Shown: positions 51,190-62,304 of the stretch, piece after piece
Layout of the letters: each line of letters starts with the position of its first letter
Position numbering within the stretch: position 1 is the stretch's first letter
From: Gordionus sp. m RMFG-2023
Lineage: Eukaryota; Nematomorpha; Gordioida; Chordodea; Parachordodidae
Reading direction: 5' to 3'
Assembly: GCF_954871325.1 (NCBI RefSeq)
Contig: NC_088778.1
Location: 10,797,882-10,861,881 of the forward strand
Length of the DNA stretch: 64,000 bases
The notes under the pieces: generated by a model
Seen by the model: only the letters and a program-made list of their open reading frames with translations
Databases searched by the model: none
Told to the model about the DNA's origin: nothing
Program-made: the position numbers and the translations under genes

Positions 51190-52230
51190 AATCCAATCTT
51201 CGTTTGGATTGAGTTAATTTTTCAATTATCTCATCCTTGCTTGTCGTCAAATGCCTATGAATATTCAAAAGATCCAAACCTTTCAATCTACTTTCAGAAG
51301 TTGTACTTCTTGGTATGTTTTTCAGAGACCTGCAGGCCCGGCCCCCGAGCCGGACCGTATTTTAATTTTTAAATACACTAGGGCAAGGCCCGAAAATTTT
51401 TTAAAAAAAATCCGGGCCGTTCCCTGCATACCTCTGCAGGGCTCTGTTATTCTTCTTAAAAAAGAGAATGTTCTCTCATTAGTTTACTAATGGGAAGCGT
51501 TGCTAATATATATAAACCCTTAATACACTGGGAATATAATTTAAAGGTTACAAATGCAAAGCATCCATAGCATTTTTTGGGGCTTATCAACCATAGTTAA
51601 TTTTATAAACATAGTTATTCAGCTAATAAGGCATCCTGAAAAAGGTTGGTAAGGTTTTTGTGAAAGTAATATCTGGAGATTGGTAAGTGCTGCATGATGA
51701 ATTAAAAACCATTCATTTATTTGGGTTATAAATATATCTAAGAGAGGGGACATTTGTTTTATAATACTCTTCTACTGATCCCATATTAATGTTTTAACGA
51801 TGAGCTTGCCTTGCTGCAAGTCGAAGGAGACAAATATTAAACGCGTATAACTCTACTGTTGACTCAACAATAACATATCAAATTTGAAATTCTTCATCAA
51901 CATTACCCCTAATTTCCTTGAGTTCTAATAAAATGCTCTCCGCTATTCTCATCTTCTTAATCAAGTCAATGTCATGTTTTTGAAAAGTATTACATATAGT
52001 TGTATAACTAAATAATACATTCTAATCAGAAAAAAAATTTGGAATGAGCATTTATTCCAATAATTTTCTTGCTTCTTAGGAAATACTTCTTTCAGGCCAT
52101 TGTGATATTTCAGTAATAGCAAATAATCGGCTCTTCTAACTCCATATAAGCGGTTATTACTTGATGGCGAAGACTCTATCTCGTTGGACAAGCTTGCAAT
52201 TTCTTTCTCCCTGTTGGACAAGGAGTTTCA
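51190..52230 (-). CDS. Unidentified coding DNA inside hAT-4
   Basis: Three minus-strand stretches look like exons of one coiled-coil-type protein. The first is 52230-51990 (SNREKEIASLSNEIESSP, then VRRADYLLLLKYHNGLKEVF). The second is about 51985-51805 (HDIDLIKKMRIAESILLEL, then ESTVELYAFNICLLRLAARQ), with one in-frame stop. The third is about 51310-51190 (SRLKGLDLLNIHRHLTTSK, then DEIIEKLTQSKRRLDFTY). The composition is charged and helical, unlike transposases of the area. I do not recognise the family. A MITE lies at the edge of the third stretch. Being inside hAT-4, it was either captured by it or carried in by another insertion. It is probably a pseudogene. Confidence 0.5.
51323..51446. 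mobile_element. Short MITE, GAGACCTGCAG family, in hAT-4
   Basis: CAGAGACCTGCAGGCCCGG at the left and, inward from the right, CAGAGCCCTGCAGAGG mark a 124-bp copy with GGGCAAGGCCCG in the middle. No clear duplication remains. Confidence 0.75.
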
Positions 52231-52252
52231 GAAATAATTATTATTTGACTAG

Positions 52253-55040
52253 TGTTAAATATATTTCGAATATTAAAATTATTCGTACGACCTTTTCGTA
52301 CTTTTTCTTTTTGTGAAATATATTTTAAGCGACCTTTAAAAAAAGATATCGTATTTGTATATGTAAAACGTTAAAATAACTTTTCTTAAAGTAACCTTAA
52401 AACAAATTATAAATTGTATAAATGTAAATAGTATTAAAATAATAATATATATAGTTGTGAAATTTTTAATAGATAGATAAAATAAAGATTTTAAAATGAA
52501 TTTTAAATAATATCAGTCTTGCCTCTCCTGCCTTCCCTGTAAATAACATGGCAGATAATTATTATGCTACAAATTATACTGGAACATGGTGAAGCTAGAC
52601 GAAAGAGGATTATGGAAAATGATGTTAATATAATTCTAAAAACACGTAAGATGATTAAAATATAAAATTAAAAATAAATATAATAAAATTTTAATGATGA
52701 AATATTTAAAATATGAAAACACCTATATAAAACAATAATGATAAAACAAAATCCATAGATTAATTAGAAGATTATTTAGTAAAAAATTTTTTTAAGGATG
52801 ATGAAATATGATGAGCACGATAAAGGGATGAAGTCGCACGTACACAGATATCAATGGAAACCGAGATATGATATTTCTGTGAATAATTTTGATTCGAGGC
52901 ATACAAATAATTATGAACCAAGACATAGAAACAATTATAATCCTAGAGTTTATGATAATGATAGGTGGTATAATGGGCCAAGACCGTTTAATAATTTTAC
53001 AAGGTTTAACAATAAAAATAATTATAACTACAATAACTATAGATATAATAATAATGATAATTACAAATATAATGAAAATAATTATAGATATTATAGACAT
53101 CAGAACGAATCGAGATACATAACTAGATACAATAATAATCAGAACAATAATCAGTCATACAACAACAGATTTGACTTAAATAGAATGGATGATGATGACA
53201 AGGCAAATGATGATTACAAAGTTACGATATACCTTAATGATTTACCAATAGTCATGCAGATCAACACCGGGTCGCGGTATTCAATATTGCTGATTAATAT
53301 TGCTAGAAAGATAGGAATTAAAGTCTTGAATAAATCGGATACGAAACTGACTAGCTATGATGGGAAAAGAATTGAGGTGCTAGGAATCGTTAAAATAAAA
53401 GTGAGATATGAAGACAAAACTCAAAACTTAGATGCGTATGTAGTGCAAAGTGACAAAATTGCAATTCTGGGAAGGACGTGGATAAAAGTTTTTAGAAAAA
53501 TACTTAATAAAAGTGTAAATATATTCGAGGAAAATAGAAAAGTAGATAGTAAAAATTATGAAGGTACATATTACAATAAAAAGCATGAAAATTATAATTA
53601 TAAATATCATAATAATAAAAACTTGAATAAAATTGAATGTGAATTAATACCAAATGTTAAAAAAGAAATAAATTCTTATAAATTAAAAGAAATAAATCAT
53701 GATAATAATTGATGAAATAATAGTGATTAAAAACAATAATGAAATAAAAATTAGAGAAAATAATAAAATAAAAAATTTTATAATTAATAAAATTTAAAAA
53801 AACTTTGGAAATAAAGAAAATTAAAACAAATATTAAAAAGAGAGGCAAGGTGATTAAATATCGTGATGTTGAAAGAGAGATTAAGAGTACGATATGGAGA
53901 TCGTATGTTGAAAATGGAAGGAGAAAGAGAAATTTTGTTATAAAGTGCAAGTTGAAGAGAAATTATGATATAAAAAAGTGTTTAAATTGAAAAATAAAGG
54001 AGTAAAATTTAAAAATAAAAATAATTAAATAATAAATAAAAAAATTATAATATAAAATGAAACAATTCCAAATATTCTATTATTCTATATTCCAAATTAT
54101 GATTCTTATTCTTATGAATGATTCTGATAAATTATTTATTCCATTATCATTTCAATTATTCCAAAATGATTTTATTTGAGATATATTGATCATAATATAT
54201 ATTTACAAACATTGATAAAAATGATAATAAATAACGAGATGAACAAGCTAACGTGAGGATGATATTCAAGCAATGATTAGACGATAAAGATAACAAGATA
54301 CGAACAAACCAATGAAAAAGATATGACTCAGGCTAAACAACGAACAAAATATCAAATGAAAATTCTACTACAAACAAATAAAAATTTTTAGAGGTGGAAG
54401 AAGTGAACAAGTTCAAGTTTAAGTTCAAAATTAAAATTCAAAGTCAAGTTCAAAATTCGAAAATTCAAAGTCAAAAGTTCAAAAATTCAAAGTCAAGTTC
54501 AAAAGCGAGAATATGACCTACGACATAGAAAATGATTGTTATAAATAAATAAAAATTTTGTAAATAAATATATATATAAAAATTTGAAAGAGAAATGGGA
54601 TGATCTACAAACAGCAAATCTACAAGCAATGGTCAACCAACGATGTTTCAACAATGATGTGCAACCAACGATGTTCGATAATCGATACAACAAACAAGAA
54701 TCAAATGGTCAAACAAACAATCTGAACAAGTGACTAATGGAGAAATTGAGAAACGAATGACTGGAAGAAACTGAGGAAAAAAGAGACTTAAAAAAAGAGG
54801 GAAATGTTAAATATATTTCGAATATTAAAATTATTCGTACGTTTTCTTTTTGTGAAATATATTTTGTGCGACCTTTAAAAAAAGAAATCGTATTTGTATA
54901 TGTAAAACGTTAAAATAACTTTTCTTAAAGTAACCTTAAAACAAATTATAAATTGTATATATGTAAATAGTATTAAAATAATAATATATATAGTTGTAAA
55001 ATTTTTGCCCTAAAAATTTGAATATAATAAATAAATATCA
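52253..55040 (+). mobile_element. LTR retrotransposon fossil LTR-2 (Ty3/Gypsy-like)
   Basis: Direct repeats beginning TGTTAAATATATTTCG are found at 52253 and 54805 and are alike over about 210 bp (about six substitutions and one short indel by eye), suggesting a fairly young insertion. Their outer ends are not certain; ATATCA at 52515 and 55040 may be the 3' boundary. A purine tract AAAAAAGAGGGAAA precedes the second repeat. One plus-strand frame (52798-53712) has an Asn/Tyr/Arg-rich gag-like start followed by a retropepsin-like protease domain. No reverse transcriptase or integrase is visible, so the element is incomplete. No 5-bp duplication was matched. Confidence 0.8.
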
Positions 55041-55856
55041 CGCCGGAAAATTTGAAATCGAAATTAATTGATAAAATAACTAAGTAATTAATGTGATAAA
55101 TAAATGTAATTAAATATTTAATATGAGATAGGAATAAATATTAACAATAGTATTTTTGAAAAATATATCCGGCATCTGCATTTTTTGACTTGGGTGGGGG
55201 GATTTGTCCCCCTGCCCCCCCCCGGCATCAATAATTCACCCAAAATTTAAGCTCAATTAGCATTTTATTAATCTGCCACAAAATTTATAGCTAAAAGAAA
55301 GGTAATTGCCCAATTAGAAAATATACAGGGTCAACCATATGCAGATCCTTCAAATGAATGCATGGATCGATATCTTTTTTAGAAAAACTCGTCACAATGC
55401 TCTTTCCATTAATAATTTTTTTTATTCTAATGATGATTCAGTGAATATTTTTAATAATTATGTTAATTAAAAAAAACATTTATTGAATATAACACACCTT
55501 TACCATCAAGCGCTCCTGTGGAGTACTTGTTTAGTAAAGCTAAACATGTATTTAATGAAAAACGTGGTTGTTTAAATGATAATTAAGAAAAAGTTTTATT
55601 ATTAAAGGCTAATTTAATTATAAATAAATATATTCTAATTTTTATACTTATATTATATTATTCAATTACAATAAATTTATACCATATTTATTTATTTTTT
55701 ATATTAGTTAATTTTGCATCGATCAGAAATTTAAATAAGAGAAGGATCGTGATCCTTTTTTAAAAAAATGTCTATCCTGGATTTCGATCCTCTTTTTTTT
55801 CAAAAGATAGTGATTCGATCTTTTTAAAAGGATCGATTAACAAACTTGCTCATAGG

Positions 55857-56735
55857 CTTCAATATATTTGCATAATTTCTTCTAATTATTTTTAGTGTTT
55901 TTGTTTTATCAATTTATCTAATATAATAAATTCTGATATGAGTATTCATCATGGGTGTCATGGCTATGACTGCAAATTAACTAGCACCTATTTATTGTGG
56001 GGCTATATAATTTAAAATTATTACTATAGCTGCTAGCATATTTTAGATAAGCAATCATGGTCAACGGTGTAATCGTTTATATATCATTAAAAATGGAAGA
56101 TAATCTTTTAGAAATATAATATCTCACAATAATTTTCTTGATTACTTATCTAGTTTCCATCATGTCATCTAATTGGAAGCTCTAATCACCTTATAGTTTT
56201 ATGAATTGGATTGGTCGTTTATATTCTCTTCTTCAAGAATTGTTAATTTGGTTAGGTCTATAAATTTTTCCTTATTGGTCCATTATATAAAACATTGTGT
56301 AAAATGGTAACAGTTATATTAGTTTTGTGACCTTTTGTCAATGTAAGTTGCTAAGAATTATATTGCCTTATGTGGTTTATAAAAACTATTATCAATTGAG
56401 GCATATGTATGAATTAACCTTTATCACTTGTAATTTTTAAACGCAAAATTTTTTTATATCAGCGAAAATATTTTATACTGTAATTTTGTATTAAAAATAT
56501 TATATTTATAAATGTCCTGTATTGTTTTAATTATTTATAGCTAGTTTATTTTGCATGCATAATATGATAAATGACAAAATATGACAGAATAATTGTTCCA
56601 AGTTAGCAAATCTTAAAAATGTATATAATATTAATATAAAACCCGGCCGCGCATATTAGGGGGGTACGGGGTGAAGTTCCTATAATTTTTTTTTAGTTGA
56701 GCCCCCTGAGATTGTAAAGGCTAGCGACGTGCCTG
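55857..56735. repeat. Right-hand piece of element X copy B
   Basis: It aligns in reverse with 15513-16990 of copy A, apart from the MITE that only copy A has. Shared landmarks include the GATGACATGATGGAAGC region and the terminal CTCAGGGGGCTC block. Confidence 0.9.
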
Positions 56736-57010
56736 GAATAATCATATTATTGATTTCCTTATCCGTCGGTTCCCTCATTTCTTCAAGAAAATCTACCGTC
56801 TATAATATAATACCTCCACTAATGAGATAGAAATCCTTTGATTATATTTCCCTCTTCTAAACAGACAACAATAGTAAGATACTGCATTGATTTTAAGGCA
56901 CTTTGATATTTTAGATTCTAACTTTCAATCAGCAAAGTATACGCTATTCAACTTCTTTAACAATGGATCCGAGCGTATATTAATGTCACTCCATCTAAAA
57001 ATGTGATTCT
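56736..57010 (-). pseudogene. Minus-strand coding trace cut by element X
   Basis: From 56799 down the minus strand reads TVDFLEEMREPTDKEINNM up to the target duplication of element X, then continues in frame at 39542 to a stop. Just upstream, about 57005-56813, lies WSDINIRSDPLLKKLNSVYF and, after one stop, ISKCLKINAV and RRGKYNQRISISLVE, also protein-like. The join between the two (GAG, 14 bases GTATTATATTATAG, ACG) has intron-like borders but is far too short for a normal intron. The protein is not recognised. Confidence 0.4.
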
Positions 57011-57796
57011 GAAATTAAGTCCATAAAAAATTAATTTTGCCTTGTGAGTTTAAATTATGTGATGACACCACCCCATAAGTTCCGATTATGCCCCACATAC
57101 TCTAACCTAAATGTCAGGCATTCCAAGGTCGAATCTCCCCACACACCAAGCACAATACGATACTGCAAAATTTAAAAGCCGGGAGAATTCCATTCACTTG
57201 AGCCCCTTGTATTGCTATCAGCTACAAGCGCTCTGACAGAATATAATATTCTATAAAATGGAATAGAATTTTAATAATCACTAATTGTAAGTTAATATCC
57301 CGTAAAATTCTACCTATAAGAAAAGCTGATTTAAATTTAAAAAAAAATTCTCCCCTAAATTTAAATGTTTTAAATAATCAATGATTTAAATACATCCTGT
57401 GAGCTCATAATTGATACTAAATATATACTTTTAAAATAATTATATCGTCGATGAAAAAGTACATTTAGTACAATTTAAATAGTTAAATATTCTTATAATT
57501 TCTACTAATATACTTTTTCGAAAAGCTCAAAAAGATACAAGGCTATACTTGAGCCGTAAAAATATATGATTTTAAATGTTTTAATTCTTAAATCTACCTA
57601 GCACACCAATATAACAAGGTATAAATAACTTTTTTTTAGACATTTTGTAGAAAAAAAATTATACATTTATTGACCAGGTGAAACGATGATAGATACAAAC
57701 AAAAAGGCATTTTATATGGCGGTAATAATTTAAAATAAATAATAATTCATATTAATATTGTCGATTTTTTTACTTTCACGTATAATTGTTACGTAA
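57011..57796. other. Region between minus-strand coding traces
   Basis: Around 57120-57240 the minus strand reads QVNGILPAFKFCS and VLCLVCGEI, which might be another exon but closes soon after. The rest is AT-rich. Confidence 0.3.
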
Positions 57797-57995
57797 TATG
57801 ACAGAGGCTGTATATATCAGTCACCATAAAAAAAATTCTTTTCATTTATTTACATAAAGTGATTATATTTTTTCATAAAATTAATTTTTTCGCGAAAAGC
57901 ATTATAATAGTCGCAAGAAGGCGTGGCGTAATTTTGTGCCTTTTCTCTCAAATTCGGATTTCCGTAAAATTCGGCTTGCCTCATCAAAAAAGATT
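57797..57995 (-). CDS. Unidentified minus-strand exon pair
   Basis: An exon at 57995-57854 follows a good acceptor (TACTTTCAG) and ends in a good donor (GTAAAT). It encodes SFLMRQAEFYGNPNLREKA, then QNYATPSCDYYNAFREKINF and MKKYN, with one open frame and little AT bias. A 40-50-nt intron, like those of tubulin, would lead to CCTCTG at about 57811 and a stop near 57797. The family is unknown to me. It lies upstream of, and in the same direction as, the trace cut by element X, so both may be parts of one gene. Confidence 0.5.
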
Positions 57996-58073
57996 CTGAA
58001 AGTATTTTGATATATCAAAAAATAATTATATAAATAAATGCTTATAAAATATGGCCATATTGTATGTTATATC

Positions 58074-59560
58074 CAGAGTTATTAAAGTAGCGAGCTATGG
58101 CGCTATTTTATGATAACTATTGCTAATAGCGCGCTACTATTTTTGAAAATTTAAATATAATATCATAATTAATTATAATTTTTATTATTTATAATTTAAT
58201 TTTGAAATTGAAATATATTTTCAATTTGTATATTTTGAATTTGTATTATGAACCTAGATCACGTGTAAATTATTTAAAATGTCATCGAAAATGGATATCC
58301 AAATCGTTAAAAGCGAGTCAGGCGATAATGAAATGTAAGATATTCGAGAAGAAAATTTTCTTAATAACAATAATACAAATTTCCCATTTCCAAAATTTAA
58401 AAATATTTTGATATTAATATAAAAACCAAACCTGGCTATAAATTTATTTGTTTAAAATGTAAAAAAAATATACCTCAAATCAATCCAGTAGCTATAACCT
58501 TAAAAAACACCTAAAGGTAATTGTCATTTTTAAATTTTAATAGTATTTATTTTATAAAAATGTTCATACCAACAGTTAAGGAAATAGAAAAACATCTAAA
58601 TAATTTTCGTATAGGCGACTCTACACCCAAAGACCAATTCAATTCAAACCAAATATTAATAATGCACATGCCAATATTTCTCAGAAACTAGCTAATAAAG
58701 TTATTGCTGATTTTATAATTGATATCAGCCAATGTCCTTGATTGATAATCCATCATTTACCATGAAGATTAAAACTCTATCCCCTGTTACAACAATTTTA
58801 TGTCGCCAGACACTAATGAATAAGATAGCAAATAACTTTGAAGTGATGAAAAATAGTCTAATGTCTAGTCATCAGAGATGAAGAGGCCATAATCTAAATT
58901 TGATAGCAACAGTGGATGATAAAGGAGCCCTAAGAAATGAAGATTTTAAAAGGGTATCAAGATCCACTTTTTATAAATGTATGGAATATGCAGAACAAAT
59001 CTTCTACAGGCTCAGACATATTTTAAAAAAAATTAGGCAGGTATTTATTAACTCCTCACCCCACTAAATGGAACTCAGTATACCACGCAATCAAATTAAT
59101 AGCATTTTAAGATTAGTAATGAATTTTCTCTGTGATCATGTTGGAATTCAATATATTAACGATGAAGAGCATACTTTTATAAAAGAGTATACAGAAGTAA
59201 TTCTAATTAATTTATTCAATTTCATATTATTTTAATTTTTTAGGCTATGTAATATGTGGCTCTTTCCCTTGAAATTTTGGCTGGTGAGGATAATATGGAG
59301 ATGGGGTATTATGTTCCCACGTTAAGTATCCTAATTACAAAATTACAGAGATTGAATAATATAATTTTTGCCAGCCCCTAGTAGACTCTATGTTAAAAGG
59401 CATTGTGAGAAGTTAAATAAAATTAATTTATTCTAACTTAAAGTTAAAAGATAAAAATTTATAAAATTTTATGATTAAGATATATTTTAAATACACTAAT
59501 TTTGTAACTTTTAGATTCCCCAACCTATACAATGATGATAATGTATTAGCGGCGGTTACA
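58074..59560 (+). mobile_element. hAT-5 relic
   Basis: The left end is CAGAGTTATTAAAGTAGCG, similar to hAT-3 and hAT-4. A BED-like piece (KPGYKFICLKCKKNIP) is at about 58425-58475. Then comes IEKHLNNFRIGDSTPKDQF and NANISQKLANKVIADFIID, with TVDDKGALRNEDFKRV from about 58910, in several frames. It is broken many times. No right end or target duplication was identified; the relic fades before the minisatellite. Confidence 0.75.
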
Positions 59561-59574
59561 TGTCAATATCGTAA

Positions 59575-59905
59575 AAATTTTAGAGCAAAATGAATTATCG
59601 CGAATGCATTATAGCGAATGTCGATTCCCGCGAGATAATATTATAAAGAATTTAATACAGCAAAAATATTATAGCGAATGTAATACCGCGAAAGTGTTAT
59701 CGCGAATATATTAAAGCGAATAAATTTGCGCGAATATATTACCGCGAATGCATTATCGCAAAAATATTAAAGCGAATATATTATAACGAATGAATTATCG
59801 CGAAGGCATTATAGTGAATGCAATAAAGTAAATGTATGATCGCGAATGCTTTATTGCTAATACATTATCTTAAATGAATTACATCAGTTGCAATATAGTG
59901 AATGG
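59575..59905. repeat. 14-bp minisatellite
   Basis: About 22 tandem copies of a 14-mer close to CGCGAATGCATTAT (variants AGCGAATATATTAA and CGCAAAAATATTAA), with CG pairs that are rare elsewhere here. It decays towards the right end. Confidence 0.9.
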
Positions 59906-61013
59906 AGTTTGATGAAAATTACAATTTTATAATTATAGGTCTTTAGACAAACTTAGTTGAACATGGAAATTAAGTTAAAGTTGGGTTTGGGTCTATAAAC
60001 ATTTTTTTTGAAAATATGGCTAAGGCTTTTGATTCAAAATATATAAAAAAGATTCTAAGCAACATAGATTTCTCTAGGATTAGGGTAAAGGAATTAAATT
60101 TTTATATTAATTGATTGTTAAATAGGCGCTTAGTTTATTTTTCAATTAAATTTGGGACAGGACAGGTTCAGGCCTAAAATTTAAAATAATAGCTAGGCTC
60201 GGGCCTAAAAATAAATAAAGATTTTGGATAGAGCTTTGGCGGAAAAAAATTAAATTTGCAAGAAGCTAAGAAAAATCTCATTTAAAACATTGAGCCAAAC
60301 AGATAATTAATCCTAAGAAATCATTTATATTATTCTTAAACAAAATATGCTTTAATTAGTGAGGGATTTAGTATTTACTTGATAAGCATTTTTTGATAAT
60401 AAATTTGTATAAAGTTCTCTTATTGCTTAATCAAAAAGACAAAGCCACAATTTTGAGAATAAAGTAAACTATATTAAATTTTGTCGATGTATAATTTATA
60501 GGTAAGGGTTTGAACTATCATTTAGTATTTTGTAAATTCAGATACAATTTATTTCGGACCTATGATGATTGTGACAAAAATTGATCGAACCATCACTTGT
60601 TTTCCCTGCCTACCCTGTGAATATTAGTAATCTAGTGATCTTTCTACTAAACTTGATTTTGGTAAGGCGATAGTTTTATGGGTATTGTTTTATTTTTTGT
60701 TATTATTTGCATTTAAAATCATTAGTTGAGTGAGTTTTATTAAATTTAAAAATCTGATTTTTCCAAAAATGCACTTCAATAAGTGTAGAATTACCCTTAA
60801 TGTTGCGTAATCGGTTAAGCCGAGTTTTTAGAACTAAGCCTAATTAGGCTTAGCATAAAAATAGTGCTAATTAATCAAAAATTAGGCATTGGCTAAGGAG
60901 CTTGGCTAATTGTCCGTCATTAATATATCGTTACATAATAAATATATATAAAATAATTATATATAAATAATTTTAATAAATATGAATAAATAATAATTAA
61001 GGCTAGTGTTGCG
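59906..61013. other. AT-rich spacer with a worn MITE
   Basis: At about 60800-60930 TGTTGCGTAATCGGTTAAGC and later GGCTTAGC, GGCATTGGC and TTGGCTAATTG resemble the MITE at 61014. No gene is supported. Confidence 0.45.
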
Positions 61014-61131
61014 TAACGCTGATGGGCGATTAGCCGAGCTCTCAATCCCCACCTTTTTTTTAATTTTTAGGCGATTTTTAGGTTAAGCCTAATTAATTTT
61101 TTTATTAAGCTAATAACACTACTTATAAATT
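61014..61131. mobile_element. Small MITE, TAGTGTTGCGTAA type
   Basis: TAGTGTTGCGTAACGC at the left and, inward from the right, TAGTGTTATTAGC bound a 118-bp unit with GGCGATTAGCCGAG and GGTTAAGCC. No duplication was found. Confidence 0.6.
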
Positions 61132-61133
61132 TC

Positions 61134-61262
61134 AGACAATTTTATGACAAACTTATGAAGAAACTTTAATTCATATTAATTTTTTCATAAATTTTTCAAA
61201 ATATTTTTAATTTAAATTAAAATTTATTCATAAGTTCAATATAAAATCTTCTGAAATTTATA
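61134..61262. repeat. Short inverted repeat
   Basis: TATAAATTTCAGA near 61134 and its complement ending near 61262 begin arms of about 55 bp with several mismatches (ACTTATGAA and TTCATAAGT inside). Confidence 0.7.
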
Positions 61263-61510
61263 GAGTGGGTATTCTACACATTTTGGAATGCATTTCCGGC
61301 AAAATCAGATTTAAAATTTAATAAAACGCGCTCAATTAATAATTTAAAATGCAAAGAATAGAACAAAATACCCATCAAGCTATCGACTTACCTTAATTAA
61401 GTTTTATTAATTTTTTATATATAGATTTTCATTATAAATTATTAAATACAATTTTTTTTGGTAAAATCAGATTTATCAAAGAAATTAAAAAAGCGCACTA
61501 TAAATCAGAT

Positions 61511-61735
61511 CAGAGACCTACAGACCTGGCCTTAAACCAGGTCCGGGTACAGGAACCAGGCCGTATTTTAATTTTTTTAAATATACTCGGGTCAAAATTT
61601 TATTTTTTTTAAAGGCTGGGCCAAAAAATTTTTTTTTTAAATACCCGGGCCGGGCCATATATTTTAAATCACTATTATTATCTATGCAAATTAAAAATTT
61701 ATAATATAGGGCCTGGCCTTGCAGATTAAAATAAA
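61511..61735. mobile_element. MITE, GAGACCTGCAG family
   Basis: The left end CAGAGACCTACAGACCTGG and GGGCCGGGCC blocks match the family. The right end is worn (GGCCTTGCAGATT) and no duplication is left. Confidence 0.75.
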
Positions 61736-62304
61736 GCATTAAAGCACTAAATATTGATAAAATTTTCTAAAAAAATTGACGTAAGGCTGGCTTTGTTGCT
61801 AATAGTTTTTTTTTAAACTGGTTACTCTACTAGTTAAAGCAAGGCACTAATAGAAACTGATAAAGAAGGAAACATTTTCATAATTTAACATTACTACTTC
61901 TAATTTTTCAGCGTAAAAAAATAACAATGGGAAACTCAAAAATATTATCAGTTATTTATAAGCAAGCCTCGGCCGAGAAAATGAGAATTTGATGTCAAGG
62001 TTCATAAAAATTTTGTTTTAAAAATACATTTATTACAAAAACAATGTTACCTCTAATCACCTTAAATTCGCGAAACCTTTAAAATATAATTTATCAATGA
62101 AAGTTGTCCAGATTAGCTAAAAATTTATCTATCATAAAACAAATACAAATCAGGATTTATTTGGTCAAGGAAAAACCTTTTTTCATTTTAAAAAATTTTA
62201 TCATGGCCAGTTCGGCGATCACTGATCAATAATTCTATATCCAAGCCCCATGATTACTTATTTTGTTAATAATTATGATTAAAAGTTATAAAGGTTTAGT
62301 TATA
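61736..62304. other. AT-rich intergenic stretch
   Basis: No gene or delimited repeat was recognised. Confidence 0.5.

Larger units (their letters stand above)
50058..55848 (+). mobile_element. hAT-4, with captured coding DNA and an LTR fossil inside
   Basis: The ends CAGAGTTGTTAAAGGATCG and CAAGTTTGTTAATCGATCC (inward) are flanked by a perfect 8-bp duplication CTCATAGG (50050-50057, 55849-55856). Element X copy A has the uninterrupted site near 16994. GGATCGAATC and GATCC motifs fill the subterminal parts. A BED-finger piece is read near 50560-50645 (KCSLCKNK, then SISNLKRHLE in another frame). The dimerisation domain is at 55477-55632 (NTPLPSSAPVEYLFS). The catalytic core is missing and replaced by other sequences: minus-strand coding DNA, a MITE and an LTR fossil. 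Another MITE-like start, CAGGCCGCGTACGCAGG, is at 50766. Confidence 0.93.
39551..56735. mobile_element. Element X copy B, expanded to 17 kb by nested insertions
   Basis: The termini are CAGTGGCGTCACTAGGGGG at 39551 and (inward from the right) CAGGCACGTCGCTAGCC at 56735. The flanks GAATAATG (39543-39550) and GAATAATC (56736-56743) agree at seven of eight bases. Pieces 39551-39890, 48205-48770, 49919-50057 and 55857-56735 align in order with copy A reversed. Removing the insertions leaves about 1.9 kb, close to copy A. The insertions are an LTR fossil, a Helitron and a hAT, some with further elements inside. Confidence 0.88.

Noticed and set aside
52792-53100. Minus-strand Ile-rich open frame
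   Set aside because: Antisense shadow of the gag-like region of LTR-2.
57120-57240. UBR1/UBR2-like C-terminal exon (VLCLVCGEI)
   Set aside because: The short CLVCG motif is suggestive, but the following Cys/His pattern of that family is absent.
59575-59905. Regular repeats resembling a CRISPR array
   Set aside because: The units are contiguous 14-mers without unique spacers, and the genome is eukaryotic.
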